Shown here piece after piece: positions 52,690-61,785 of a DNA stretch of 64,000 bases (positions within the stretch are counted from its first letter, which is position 1; each line of letters begins with the position of its first letter). The stretch is from Draconibacterium sediminis (GTDB lineage: Bacteria > Bacteroidota > Bacteroidia > Bacteroidales > Prolixibacteraceae). The position numbers and the translations under genes are program-made. The DNA lies in NCBI RefSeq assembly GCF_000949475.1, contig NZ_JRHC01000001.1, positions 2,232,001-2,296,000 of the forward strand. Direction: 5' to 3'. The notes under the pieces were generated by a model, which saw nothing but the letters and a program-made list of their open reading frames with translations, was not told the DNA's origin and made no database searches.

Positions 52690-53499
52690 TTATCCCAAAG
52701 CAACATCCAGCAGCATCATGGTGGCAAAACCCAACATGGCACCAATGGTCGATAAATCGGTTTCGTTGCCTCGCTGCGATTCCGGGATCAGTTCTTCAAC
52801 CACCACAAAAATCATTGCTCCGGCTGCAAACGACAGTGCGTAAGGCAGCAGTGGCTCGATGGTGAGAACCAGGTAAGCCCCCAGCACTCCGGCCATTGGC
52901 TCTACAATTCCTGAAAGCTGTCCGTAGTTAAAAGCTTTCCAGCGCGAGAGTCCCTCGCGGCGCAGCGGAATAGAAACTGCCGCTCCCTCGGGGAAGTTTT
53001 GCAGCCCGATTCCCATGGCTAAAGCAATGGCTCCGGTAAGAATCCCCATGTCAGGATTATTGGCCAGCGCACCAAATGCAACGCCCACAGCCAGTCCTTC
53101 CGGGATATTGTGTAAGGTTATGGCCAGCACCAAAAGAATACTTCGTTGCCAGGTTGTTGGAATACCCTCGGCCTTATCGATTGATAAACCCATGTGCAGG
53201 TGAGGTAGAATTTTATCGATCAGCAAAAGAAAAGCACCTCCGGCCAGAAATCCGATTACAGCAGGCTTCCACGGTATGTCGCCTTGTGCTTCTGCCATCT
53301 CGATTGCCGGTTTCAAAAGCGACCAAAAACTGGCAGCAATCATTACGCCTGCTGCAAAACCAAGCATCGAATTCAAAATCTTTTTATTTATCGACTTAAA
53401 GAAGAATACCATAGAGGCTCCGGCTGCGGTTAAAAACCACGTGAAAAGGGTAGCTCCCAATGCCAATAATATGGGATTATATTCTAATAGTTTCTCCAT
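52690..53499 (-). CDS. ZIP family metal transporter
   Basis: 269 residues from the ATG at 53499. A longer frame from 53538 is possible, but a -7 element overlaps it at 53536-53543, so the shorter start is favoured. Eight hydrophobic segments, with the metal-site helices [19 protein letters not shown] (helix 4) and [19 protein letters not shown] (helix 5), the double HN.PEG hallmark of ZIP proteins of the GufA/ZupT branch. The protein imports zinc or other divalent metals such as iron or manganese. The histidine-rich cytoplasmic loop is replaced by a short KILPHLHMG stretch. It lies upstream of the 41-bp repeat and downstream of the men operon. Confidence 0.93.
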   Translation of the reverse strand: MEKLLEYNPILLALGATLFTWFLTAAGASMVFFFKSINKKILNSMLGFAAGVMIAASFWSLLKPAIEMAEAQGDIPWKPAVIGFLAGGAFLLLIDKILPHLHMGLSIDKAEGIPTTWQRSILLVLAITLHNIPEGLAVGVAFGALANNPDMGILTGAIALAMGIGLQNFPEGAAVSIPLRREGLSRWKAFNYGQLSGIVEPMAGVLGAYLVLTIEPLLPYALSFAAGAMIFVVVEELIPESQRGNETDLSTIGAMLGFATMMLLDVALG

Positions 53500-53535
53500 T
53501 ATTCTGATTTTTCTATCTAAACGAATAGGGTAAAA

Positions 53536-53543
53536 CAAAGCTA
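53536..53543 (-). promoter_or_regulatory. -7 element of the ZIP transporter gene
   Basis: Minus strand TAGCTTTG matches TAnnTTTG, 36 bases before the ATG at 53499. Confidence 0.5.
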
Positions 53544-53583
53544 ATAAAATTATTGTTCAGCATTTTATTTGGTGTGCAATTAG

Positions 53584-54630
53584 CTAAGTTAATTTTAATC
53601 GTTTTCTATCGATTTTGCCATTTTCGGTACATGGAAGTTTTTCGATAAAGCGGATTTCTTTTGGCTGCTCGTATTTTGCCAGAAGTAGGATGCAGTGGTT
53701 TTGAATGATTGTTTTAACTTCATCATCAGCCTTGCCTTCAACGAACAGAATTATTTTCTCGCCAAGATGTTTGTCCGGCACCGAACCGATGGCATAGGGT
53801 AGTGGCATTTCTTTTGCCAATTTCTCCTCGATTTGTTCAGGTAGGAATTTTATGCCTCCTGAGATGATGACGTTATCAATACGTCCCAGTAATTTAAAAT
53901 GATGACGGTCTTTTAACTCGCCAAAATCGTTGGTTTGAATGGCTCCGTTTTCAAGTCCGGGCATCAGAATCCGAATACATTCACGTTCATCCAGTTCAAC
54001 GGAAATGTCATCCAGACATTGGTAGCTTTCGGTTTTGTCGCTACCATTTAATTTGCGCAAGGCAATGTGAGTTGCCGTTTCAGTCATGGCGTAACTCGAG
54101 TAACATGGTGTTGAAATTTGTTGAAGTTGCTCTTCCAAAGGTTTCGGAATTGCAGAGCCGCCGATCAACAGGTTTTTAATGTTTTGCTCAGGCAGTGCCA
54201 GGTATTTTGATACCTGGTTAATAACCATCGCAGCAAATCTTATGGGCTTATCATCTGGTAAGTGTGTAAAATCGGATGCCGGATCAACAAGTTGTAAATC
54301 AAGTTTCCCAATAAGTGCCCGAACGGTCATCAATTTTCCGGCAATGTAACGGCTCGGCAGACAGTGCAATACGCGGTCGCCTTCCTGTAACTCAAAAAAG
54401 CGAATGGTTCGCAGGGCACTGGCCGCCACAAAATCCTTTTTTAGCGTAATCGTTTTTGGTGTTCCGGTTGAGCCTGATGTTTGTACTTCTATAAAATCAT
54501 TTGCATTGTACCACGCTGCCAAAAACTCCAACCAGGTTTGTTCCCATTCGCTGTTAGTCTTCCGGTGTAGCAACTCTTTTATGTTTTCCGCTTCCCCGTT
54601 TATGGTAATATGTGATGGAAACAGTTCCAT
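53584..54630 (-). CDS. menE: O-succinylbenzoate-CoA ligase
   Basis: 348 residues from the ATG at 54630; the frame extends to 54663 but that lies within menC. Stop and start overlap as TAATG, suggesting translational coupling. AMP-forming ligase features: VQTSGSTGTPKTITL (P-loop), ALRTIRFFELQEGDRVLHCLP, CYSSYAMTETATHIALRK (adenine block) and GRIDNVIISGGIKFLPEQIEEKL. It activates o-succinylbenzoate to its CoA ester in menaquinone synthesis. It is shorter than the common 450-480 residue MenE, which is usual for Bacteroidota. It is last in the operon. Confidence 0.92.
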   Translation of the reverse strand: MELFPSHITINGEAENIKELLHRKTNSEWEQTWLEFLAAWYNANDFIEVQTSGSTGTPKTITLKKDFVAASALRTIRFFELQEGDRVLHCLPSRYIAGKLMTVRALIGKLDLQLVDPASDFTHLPDDKPIRFAAMVINQVSKYLALPEQNIKNLLIGGSAIPKPLEEQLQQISTPCYSSYAMTETATHIALRKLNGSDKTESYQCLDDISVELDERECIRILMPGLENGAIQTNDFGELKDRHHFKLLGRIDNVIISGGIKFLPEQIEEKLAKEMPLPYAIGSVPDKHLGEKIILFVEGKADDEVKTIIQNHCILLLAKYEQPKEIRFIEKLPCTENGKIDRKRLKLT

Positions 54631-55658
54631 TATATTTCGAAAGATTTTGCGGTGTTGAACCACAGTTTTTCGCCACGAATTTCCAGCGGCGATTCAATGT
54701 TATTGGTAAATAACTGGCCGGTTCCCAGCCCTTGGTGCATTGTTGTGTTTTTTGTAAAAGCCCACTGCGCTATGGCATTTAACCCGATATTCGACTCGAG
54801 GTACGAAGTGATCCACCAAGCGATAGAATGTTCGTTGGCCAATTTTATCCATTCATTACAACCAGAAATACCCCCGTGTAAACTGGGTTTTAAAACCAGG
54901 TATTGTGGTTGTATCGTATCCAGCAGTTGTATTTTTTCTTCGCGTTTGTTTATGCCTATCAGTTCTTCATCTAAAGCAATCGGCAGGGGAGTGGTTTTAC
55001 ACAATTCAGCCATTTTGTTCCATTGCCCAGCTCTGATAGGTTGTTCGATGGAATGAAGTTGTACTTCTACAAGCCTTCTTAATTTTTCTGAAGCATAATC
55101 TCCATCGAAAGCACCGTTGGCATCCACCCGAAGAATAATTTGATCGCTGGAGAAACGCTCGCGAACAGCTTGTAATAATGCCAGTTCCTGCTCAAAGTCT
55201 TTCGCTCCGATCTTTAGTTTGATACATCGAAAACCGGCTGCCAGTTTATCTTCTATCTGGTCTTGCATGTTTTCAATTTCATTCATCCAGATCAGTCCGT
55301 TTATTGGAATACCTGCTTCTCCGCGTGTGAACGCTGATGGAAATGGTTCGCGTTTTCCGCCGTTTTTCAAATCCAGCAGTGCAGATTCCAATGCAAATTT
55401 CAAGGATGGGAGATCTTGAAGCAAGTCAATATTATTGATGAAAGGCTCGGGATCGTTACATATGTTTTCCAACTGTTCTTCAACTTGTTCAGGCGTTTCA
55501 ATACTCAATCCGGGTAGTGGCGCACATTCACCAAGCCCCGTTACACCATTCTCCTCCAAAAACAGAAACCAAACCGAACGTGCTTTCAATACCCCGCGCG
55601 ATGTTCCGGCTGGTTGTTTAAAATGCAGTTCATATTTTTGGTAGCGCGCTTTTATCAT
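54630..55658 (-). CDS. menC: O-succinylbenzoate synthase
   Basis: 342 residues of the enolase superfamily. N-terminal capping domain FKQPAGTSRGVLKARSVWF and GLGECAPLPGLSIE; barrel motifs CIKLKIGA with the catalytic lysine, LRVDANGAFDGDYA with the first metal Asp, SIEQPI, LDEELIGI and LKPSLHGGISGCNEW with the second lysine. It dehydrates SHCHC to o-succinylbenzoate. It overlaps menA by four bases (ATGA) and menE by one (TAATG), so expression of the three is tightly linked. The start at 55658 is fixed by these overlaps and by a normal N-terminus. Confidence 0.93.
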   Translation of the reverse strand: MIKARYQKYELHFKQPAGTSRGVLKARSVWFLFLEENGVTGLGECAPLPGLSIETPEQVEEQLENICNDPEPFINNIDLLQDLPSLKFALESALLDLKNGGKREPFPSAFTRGEAGIPINGLIWMNEIENMQDQIEDKLAAGFRCIKLKIGAKDFEQELALLQAVRERFSSDQIILRVDANGAFDGDYASEKLRRLVEVQLHSIEQPIRAGQWNKMAELCKTTPLPIALDEELIGINKREEKIQLLDTIQPQYLVLKPSLHGGISGCNEWIKLANEHSIAWWITSYLESNIGLNAIAQWAFTKNTTMHQGLGTGQLFTNNIESPLEIRGEKLWFNTAKSFEI

Positions 55659-56560
55659 GATAGTAGCAATCCGAGCGAGAACAGTAAAGTTAATGCCAAA
55701 GTTTGCAATGCCAGTCGTTTTAAAAAGGGATCAAGCTGGCGACTGTCTTTTATGCGGAATATTTTTACAAGGTCTATAATTGAAACCGGCAACACCAGCA
55801 GAAATAACCACTGCCACGCCGTTTTTTGCTGCTGAAGTGTAAAAACGATCAGTGCAATCCATGCCAATAAAATTAATGAAGTATGATAGATCCGGCTTTT
55901 TAGTGGCCCCAGTTTTACGGCGATAGTATTTTTCCCCGACTGTTTGTCGTTTTCAATATCGCGGGTATTGTTCAGGTTCAACACGCCGGTACTGAATAAT
56001 CCCATACTGATGGCCGGCAGCCAAACTGCGGCTTCAATAACATTGTTGTGCAGGTAAAATACACCGATTACAGGTAACAATCCAAAAAAGAGAAAGACAA
56101 ACAAATCGCCTAGTCCAATGTAACCGTACGATTTCTTACCTGCAGTATAGAAATAAGCCGCTAAAAGGGCCAGTATTCCCAGTCCGATATATACAAAAAA
56201 TGCAGTTGGACTGTGATGCCATGTTCCAACAAAAACCAAAATGATACCCAGCAGAAAACTTAATCCGGCAACAATAAACATCCCGGATTTCATTTCTTTG
56301 ATGGTGATTTCTCCGCCCTGCATCGTTCGTGTTGGGCCCAAACGCCGATGATTGTCGGTGCCTTTTTGGAAATCACCATAATCGTTGGCAAAGTTCGAGA
56401 ACACTTGTATCAGCGTAGCAGTGAGCATTGCAAGAATAAAAATAAGCCAGTAAAACCCATGCCAAAATGCTGCCAGTGCCGAGCCCATAAGAATGCCCGA
56501 TAATGCCAGTGGCAGGGTGCGTAACCGTGATGCTTTTACCCAACTTTTTGCTGTTGCCAT
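55655..56560 (-). CDS. menA: 1,4-dihydroxy-2-naphthoate polyprenyltransferase
   Basis: 301 residues from the ATG at 56560 (the frame is open to 56632, but the extra part lies in a degenerate repeat and lacks family sequence). UbiA-type membrane protein with about nine helices. First Asp-rich motif NFANDYGDFQKGTD with the allylic-diphosphate/Mg site, second motif LNLNNTRDIENDKQSGKNT. N-terminal WVKASRLRTLPLALSGILMG is typical of MenA. It attaches the polyprenyl tail to DHNA in the inner membrane. It overlaps menC; the gap to menB upstream is 111 bases, filled by a word-like repeat. Confidence 0.92.
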   Translation of the reverse strand: MATAKSWVKASRLRTLPLALSGILMGSALAAFWHGFYWLIFILAMLTATLIQVFSNFANDYGDFQKGTDNHRRLGPTRTMQGGEITIKEMKSGMFIVAGLSFLLGIILVFVGTWHHSPTAFFVYIGLGILALLAAYFYTAGKKSYGYIGLGDLFVFLFFGLLPVIGVFYLHNNVIEAAVWLPAISMGLFSTGVLNLNNTRDIENDKQSGKNTIAVKLGPLKSRIYHTSLILLAWIALIVFTLQQQKTAWQWLFLLVLPVSIIDLVKIFRIKDSRQLDPFLKRLALQTLALTLLFSLGLLLS

Positions 56561-56564
56561 AACT

Positions 56565-56665
56565 TGATTCTGGATGCTAGATATTAGATACTGGATTTCC
56601 CGACTATGCAGTCGAGTCTTCGCTTTGCTCAACTAGTAACTAGTAACTTGAAACTTGCGACTTGT
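56565..56665. repeat. Word-like repeat inside the men operon
   Basis: Between menB and menA the sequence is built of variants of CTGGAT, CTAGATATTAGATACTGGAT and AACTAGTAACTAGTAACTTGAAACTTGCGACTTG-like words (the latter spanning 56630-56662). It resembles the spacer at 35963-36015. Confidence 0.55.
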
Positions 56666-56671
56666 AACTCT

Positions 56672-57496
56672 TTACGGAAATTTCGGGTATTTTTTAAAGT
56701 CAGGTTTACGTTTTTCAAGGAAGGCATGTTTTCCTTCCTGTGCCTCTTCTGTGAGGTAGTATAATAAGGTAGCGTTTCCTGCAAACTCCTGAAGCCCAAT
56801 CTGACCGTCGAGTTCGGCGTTCAATCCAAGTTTTAGCATACGCAATGCCAGCGGACTGTGTTCCTGCATTTTTTGTGCCCATGCAACTACCTCGTCTTCC
56901 AACTGATCAAGCGGAACAACTTTGTTTACCAAACCCATTTCAAGTGCTTCGGCTGCCGAGTACTGACGGCACATAAACCATATTTCGCGGGCTTTCTTTT
57001 GGCCCACAACACTGGCCAGGTAGGACGATCCCAATCCTGCATCGAAGCTACCCACTTTCGGTCCGGTCTGACCAAAAATGGCATTTTCGCTGGCAATACT
57101 AATGTCGCAAACCACGTGTAACACATGGCCGCCACCAATGGCATAACCATTCACCATGGCAATTACCGGTTTTGGCATACTGCGAATTTGTTTTTGCACT
57201 TCAAGGATGTTCAGTCTTGGAATACCATTTTCGTCAATATAACCACCCGTACCTTTTACATTCTGGTCGCCACCCGAGCAAAAAGCCTTGTCACCGGCAC
57301 CTGTCAGCACAATTACATTAATGCGGTTGTCTTCGCGGCAAAGGTGCAAAGCATCGCTGATGTTGTTTACCGTGGTCGGACGGAATGCATTCCGCACCTG
57401 CTCGCGGTTGATAGTAATTTTGCCAATTCCATCGTAATAATCGAAAAAGATATCCTCGTATTCTTTAATGGTTTCCCATTGTCTTTTTGTGCTCAT
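56672..57496 (-). CDS. menB: 1,4-dihydroxy-2-naphthoyl-CoA synthase
   Basis: 274 residues of the crotonase superfamily. Typical blocks: [34 protein letters not shown] (oxyanion hole), [17 protein letters not shown] and [17 protein letters not shown] with the MenB-specific aspartate and the conserved Ser/Tyr pocket. The C-terminal [16 protein letters not shown] is the MenB ending. It closes the second ring of o-succinylbenzoyl-CoA. It starts 12 bases after menD and precedes menA by 111 bases. The length equals that of well-known MenB proteins. Confidence 0.95.
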   Translation of the reverse strand: MSTKRQWETIKEYEDIFFDYYDGIGKITINREQVRNAFRPTTVNNISDALHLCREDNRINVIVLTGAGDKAFCSGGDQNVKGTGGYIDENGIPRLNILEVQKQIRSMPKPVIAMVNGYAIGGGHVLHVVCDISIASENAIFGQTGPKVGSFDAGLGSSYLASVVGQKKAREIWFMCRQYSAAEALEMGLVNKVVPLDQLEDEVVAWAQKMQEHSPLALRMLKLGLNAELDGQIGLQEFAGNATLLYYLTEEAQEGKHAFLEKRKPDFKKYPKFP

Positions 57497-57508
57497 AGTA
57501 TGTTGTTT

Positions 57509-59191
57509 TTATTGTTTTACAAACTGAAATAAACCCCGGAATGTTTTTGTATTCACCTCAGCATCGGTGAAAACTTCCAGGATTGTTGGTTTTTTTCTTG
57601 TTGGGGAATACAACTCAGCAAGCGAGTCTTTTAATTCCTCTTCATTTTTCGCACTTAAATAATCCAGCCCGAATGTTTGGCCAATACCATGTGCTTTGAA
57701 TTTGTTTTCAGCAAAAAAATATTGTTGGAAAGCGGGTGATTCGCCCGGTCCTTTTATCAGACTAAAAATATTTCCACCGCCGTTATTGATTACGATAATC
57801 CGCAGATTCTCGTTGATATAATTGTTCCAAAGCGCATTTGAATCGTAGAAAAACGACAAGTCGCCGATAAGAATTGTATTTATCTTTTCAGAGACTGAGG
57901 CATAACCCACGGCAGTTGACATCGGACCGTCGATTCCGCTGGTACCTCGATTACTTAAAAAAGTTGTGATTTTTGCCCAGTCAGTAATTAAGGCATAGCG
58001 AACAGGCGAACTGTTTCCCAGGTGCACAACCGAATTTTCGGGAATTGACTGGCTAACTTCTGCAATTACTTTCAGATCAGAAAACTGGCTTTCTGAAATA
58101 TATTTATCCCGCAGTTCGTTTACCTGCTTTTCTTTCTTTTGCCAACGTTGCAAATATTCACGTTTTTTCTCACTTACTTCCGGGAGTAACTGTGAGAAAA
58201 ATGACTTTACATCGGTTTGCACAACCTCAGTCAGCGATTGGTAAGTATCGTAATGATCGTTCGCCGGCGAAAGATGCCAGTGTTGACTGGCTTTGTTTTT
58301 GCGCAAAAACTGTTTCAGTGCTTTCGACACAAAATGCCCGCCAAAGGTGATCAGAATATCCGGTTGGAAATCAACAGGAACGTCAGCAAGAATGGCTGCC
58401 ATTATTGTGTCAATACTTCCACAAAAACTTTCATTATTCAGGTTTGCCAGGTGTTCTTTTAAAACAACAGCACCGGTTTTTTCGATAAACGCTGCAAGCA
58501 GTTTTTCCAGTTCCTGATCACTATTTTGTTGCCCGGCCAAAATCAGTATTTTCTTTGACGAGTTAAGCTCAGCGGCTAACTTATTCAGGCTTGCTTCATC
58601 GATGTTTAAATCCGACTCTTTTGCATCGATCGCTTTTGTTGTAGGTAATTCTTCGTCCAGCAAATCATGTAACGGTTCCTCCAACGGAACATTAATATGC
58701 ACCGGCGCTGGTTTTCCTGAAACAGCAGCGTTTAAGCACTCGTTTATTTCGCGTGCAGCCTGCCACAACTCGGTTTCCGATTCTTCCAACGGGAGGTTGT
58801 ATTCCTTTTTTACAAAATTGGAATAAATCCCTCTTTGATTGATGCACTGGTTTTCGAGCTGGTCGATCCAGTACTCCGGACGGTCGGCAGTGATAATAAT
58901 CAGCGGAATAGTTAAATAATACGCTTCTGCAATGGCAGGTGCGTAGTTTAATGTTGCTGTTCCCGAGCTACAGACTATAACAACCGGTTTGTTCAACGCT
59001 TGTGCCAGTCCCATTGCAAAATAAGCTGCACTGCGTTCGTCAACTACGTTGCGACAATTAAATAAACCACTTCCCACAAAAGTGTTTATCATTGGCCCGT
59101 TTCGCGATCCGGGAGAAATAACCACGTCATTTATGCCCTTCTGATGAAGGAGTGCTGCCAGTTGTTGAACGTGTTTTTTAGTTGAGATCAT
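57509..59191 (-). CDS. menD: SEPHCHC synthase
   Basis: 560 residues, thiamine-diphosphate-dependent. N-terminal block DVVISPGSRNGPMI, then VCSSGTATLNYAPAIAEAYY and ADRPEYWIDQLENQCINQ with the catalytic glutamate region, a middle domain (ILAGQQNSDQELEKLL), and a C-terminal ThDP-binding GDLSFFYDSNALWNN with NNGGGNIFSLI. It condenses 2-oxoglutarate with isochorismate. The start at 59191 overlaps the menF 3' end by 14 bases. The menF product isochorismate is its substrate, so the order fits the pathway. Confidence 0.95.
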   Translation of the reverse strand: MISTKKHVQQLAALLHQKGINDVVISPGSRNGPMINTFVGSGLFNCRNVVDERSAAYFAMGLAQALNKPVVIVCSSGTATLNYAPAIAEAYYLTIPLIIITADRPEYWIDQLENQCINQRGIYSNFVKKEYNLPLEESETELWQAAREINECLNAAVSGKPAPVHINVPLEEPLHDLLDEELPTTKAIDAKESDLNIDEASLNKLAAELNSSKKILILAGQQNSDQELEKLLAAFIEKTGAVVLKEHLANLNNESFCGSIDTIMAAILADVPVDFQPDILITFGGHFVSKALKQFLRKNKASQHWHLSPANDHYDTYQSLTEVVQTDVKSFFSQLLPEVSEKKREYLQRWQKKEKQVNELRDKYISESQFSDLKVIAEVSQSIPENSVVHLGNSSPVRYALITDWAKITTFLSNRGTSGIDGPMSTAVGYASVSEKINTILIGDLSFFYDSNALWNNYINENLRIIVINNGGGNIFSLIKGPGESPAFQQYFFAENKFKAHGIGQTFGLDYLSAKNEEELKDSLAELYSPTRKKPTILEVFTDAEVNTKTFRGLFQFVKQ

Positions 59192-60302
59192 TCTGTCGTA
59201 TAGCTTCTATTGCCGATAACAAGGTTTTTGCTTTGTTGTTGGTCTCTTCCCATTCTTCTTCGGGAACCGACCGCGAAGTAATTCCGCCACCTGCATAAAG
59301 CATGTATTTCTCCGGAATTATTTCCATGCAGCGCAAATTTACAAATAATCTTACTGAATCTTTTAGTTGCCACGGACCAAGAAATCCGGCATAGTAACGT
59401 CGGTTGTGTTTTTCGATGGTACTTATAAATTTATCGGCCTTCGATTTTGGGAAACCACAAACCGCCGGTGTTGGATGCAACTCGGCGATAAAATCACCAA
59501 GACAGTCGTCCAGCTTTTTTTTGGCAAACAGAAAACTGGTGAAAAGGTGCGCCACTTTTCCGCTTTCCAGGGTTTCCGGTCCACGTGTGGTGTAGCGGTG
59601 AATATTAAATCGATACAGCAGGTCAACCAAATAGCGCGAAACAAAGGCCTGTTCTTCAATGTCCTTGGTGCTCCAGCCGTATTCTGTACCCGAAATCCGG
59701 GGCTGCGTTCCAGCCAGCGAAACGGTCTCCATGGTTTTGCCTTCCGATTTTAAAAGAATCTCAGGAGTAGCTCCCATCCACAAACCGGCTTTTGGCAGGT
59801 TTACCATATACACAAAAGCGTTTGGCGTTTGTTCGAATAACTGTGAGTACAATTTCCCCAGCGATTCATTTTTTCGTTCTGCCGGAATAATGCGCGAAAC
59901 AATCGCCTTTGCCAGTTTCGTATTTTTTATGGTATTTACGGTTTGCTCAATGTCGGAAAGATATTCTTCCTTTTCAATTATATAGTGCGAAGTGTAGTTC
60001 GCCTGTTCTTTCTGCCCGGCTTTTACATCGTTCATTTTGAGCTTGAGGATTTCCTCAATACCTGTTTTGTAAATGTCTGGTTTTAACAGAATCAGCGGTG
60101 TTTCTTCGCTGACATGATAAGGTGCAAAAACAAATCCTTCCTGCCCGTTTAGGCGGCTCACCTCGTTGGGATAAAACAATGCTTCCTGGCACGAAATAAG
60201 CAGCTCGAGCGTTTTGTCGCCGGGCACCGACCAGAGGGCAAAAGAGCAGTTAAGCGTAACGAGTTCGTCGATCAGATGTATTAATCTTTCGTTATCGGTC
60301 AT
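59178..60302 (-). CDS. menF: Isochorismate synthase
   Basis: 374 residues of the chorismate-utilising family. Conserved stretch: LAKAIVSRI with the catalytic lysine, VYMVNLPKAGLWMGATPEILL, METVSLAGTQPRIS, TRGPETLESGKVAHLFT, LHPTPAVCGFPKSKADKFI and YAGFLGPWQLKDSVRLFVNLR. It converts chorismate to isochorismate with Mg2+. GATPEILLKSE and HPTPAVCG separate isochorismate synthases from anthranilate synthase. The N-terminal region (residues 1-90) is short, as in Bacteroidota MenF. It overlaps the hotdog gene upstream by 11 bases and menD by 14. Confidence 0.94.
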   Translation of the reverse strand: MTDNERLIHLIDELVTLNCSFALWSVPGDKTLELLISCQEALFYPNEVSRLNGQEGFVFAPYHVSEETPLILLKPDIYKTGIEEILKLKMNDVKAGQKEQANYTSHYIIEKEEYLSDIEQTVNTIKNTKLAKAIVSRIIPAERKNESLGKLYSQLFEQTPNAFVYMVNLPKAGLWMGATPEILLKSEGKTMETVSLAGTQPRISGTEYGWSTKDIEEQAFVSRYLVDLLYRFNIHRYTTRGPETLESGKVAHLFTSFLFAKKKLDDCLGDFIAELHPTPAVCGFPKSKADKFISTIEKHNRRYYAGFLGPWQLKDSVRLFVNLRCMEIIPEKYMLYAGGGITSRSVPEEEWEETNNKAKTLLSAIEAIRQNDLN

Positions 60303-60729
60303 TCTTTTCAGTAATCATATTGGTAACACGTACAGATGAAATCAATCTCCCTTCTTCATTGCAAATATCAACATTCCACACATGCGTTTGTTTGCCCCGA
60401 TGAACGATTTTTGCAACTGCCAGCGCCTTGCCTTTTTTTAACACGCCTGTGTGATTGCCGTTTACCATAATTCCCAACACATCGTAAGCGTTCATGTCAA
60501 CTAATAACATGCTGCCCAAACCGGCAAGAGTTTCGCCCATTGCAAGGTTGGCACCACCGTGTAAAATGCCTCCCGGGCGCGAATTCTTTGCAGAGAGATT
60601 TAGCAATCCCTCAATTTTTCCTTCCTCAATTTTTGTGATCTCAATTCCGAGGCTCCCGACAAGCGTGTCTTTAATGGCCTGATTGATCAGCTCAACAGGT
60701 GTATCGAATGATAATTGTGTAAAATCCAT
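60292..60729 (-). CDS. Hotdog-fold thioesterase, likely DHNA-CoA hydrolase
   Basis: 145 residues of the PaaI/YdiI type. The HGG motif PGGILHGGANLAMGETLAGLGS has the catalytic region of 4-hydroxybenzoyl-CoA-thioesterase-like enzymes, and NGNHTGVLKKGKALAVAKIVHRG closes the fold. It is first in the men operon, overlapping menF by 11 bases. The pathway needs hydrolysis of DHNA-CoA (MenI step) and a hotdog enzyme does this in E. coli (YdiI), so that role is likely here. The assignment rests on position plus family. Confidence 0.85.
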   Translation of the reverse strand: MDFTQLSFDTPVELINQAIKDTLVGSLGIEITKIEEGKIEGLLNLSAKNSRPGGILHGGANLAMGETLAGLGSMLLVDMNAYDVLGIMVNGNHTGVLKKGKALAVAKIVHRGKQTHVWNVDICNEEGRLISSVRVTNMITEKNDR

Positions 60730-60866
60730 AGTGCTATCCTAAAACGAGACTAAAATAACGGATAGTTTTCGAAAATTGCCAAAATGGCTTTTGTAATTTT
60801 AGTTTGAATTTCGAAATCAGGGAGATTTCAACATTGAGAAAGTGTTAAACAGCCCAATAAATTCGT

Positions 60867-60874
60867 TACATTTG
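60867..60874 (+). promoter_or_regulatory. -7 element of the SGNH hydrolase gene
   Basis: TACATTTG matches TAnnTTTG, 30 bases before the ATG at 60905. Confidence 0.5.
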
Positions 60875-60904
60875 TTTTTCGTAAATCAACTTAAATAGAT
60901 CCAA

Positions 60905-61663
60905 ATGAGTATTTCCAGAAGAAACTTCTTATACAAATCAACTGCAGGAGCAGTGGCTGCGGCAAGTATTTCTGGTATTGTTTCGTCATGTGTTTCGGAA
61001 CCGAAACAAAAGGCAGCATCAATTTTTGCAAAAGGTGCCACGGTATTGTTTCAGGGCGATTCGATAACCGATGCCGGTCGCGACAAACAAAATGAATCGC
61101 CAAACCGGGCCTGGTCGTTCGGAAACGGTTATGCTTTGCTTGCAGCTTCGCAACTATTAAATACCTATCCTGCAGAACAACTTTCTATCTATAACCGGGG
61201 TATTAGTGGAAACAAAGTGTTTCAGTTAGCTGAGCGCTGGGACAAAGATTGTATGGAATTAAAACCTGATGTGCTGAGTATTTTAATTGGAGTGAACGAT
61301 TATTGGCACACACGCAACGGGAATTACGACGGTACCATTGATATTTACGAGAATGATTACCGCGCTTTGCTAAAACGTACGCAGGAAGCTTTCCCGGGAG
61401 TGAAATTGGTTTTGTGCGAGCCATTTTATGTGCTTAAAACAAGTGCAGTTGACGAAACATGGATTGAACCTATGCAACAATACCAGGCAGCTGCAAAAAA
61501 GATATCGGACGAATTTGAAACCATTTGGGTACCTTTTCAGAAAGTATTTGATGAGGCAATTAAACACGCTTCGGGAACCTACTGGACACCCGACGGAGTG
61601 CACCCTTCAATGGCCGGTGCCGAACTGATGGCTGCGGCCTGGTTAAAAGCTGTTGGTGAATAA
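60905..61663 (+). CDS. SGNH/GDSL hydrolase, Tat-exported lipoprotein
   Basis: 252 residues. The N-terminus has a twin-arginine motif (SISRRNFLYK), an alanine-rich hydrophobic stretch and a lipobox ending SSC near residue 29. Hydrolase blocks: FQGDSITDAG with nucleophile Ser53, NRGISGNKV (block II glycine), IGVNDYW (block III Asn) and DGVHPSMAGAELMA (block V with Asp and His). It resembles acetylxylan/rhamnogalacturonan-type acetyl esterases of the SGNH superfamily, so a periplasmic carbohydrate or lipid esterase is likely. It is divergent from the men operon and convergent with the MATE gene. Confidence 0.9.
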   Translation: MSISRRNFLYKSTAGAVAAASISGIVSSCVSEPKQKAASIFAKGATVLFQGDSITDAGRDKQNESPNRAWSFGNGYALLAASQLLNTYPAEQLSIYNRGISGNKVFQLAERWDKDCMELKPDVLSILIGVNDYWHTRNGNYDGTIDIYENDYRALLKRTQEAFPGVKLVLCEPFYVLKTSAVDETWIEPMQQYQAAAKKISDEFETIWVPFQKVFDEAIKHASGTYWTPDGVHPSMAGAELMAAAWLKAVGE

Positions 61664-61696
61664 TCGGATACGTTATAATTTCCAATATTGAATTCT

Positions 61697-61775
61697 AAAT
61701 ATCCAATATCCAATTTGGAATACTTGATCATTGAGCATTCTACATTGAGCATTCTACATTGAGTATTGGATATTT
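61697..61775. repeat. Word-like repeat between convergent genes, with hairpin
   Basis: CATTGAGCATTCTA occurs at 61729-61742 and 61743-61756, then CATTGAGTATT, so the underlying period is 7 or 14 bp. AAATATCCAATA near 61698 is mirrored by TATTGGATATTT near 61764, so the unit can fold into a hairpin between the two convergent genes. Confidence 0.65.
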
Positions 61776-61785
61776 TTTATAATCA

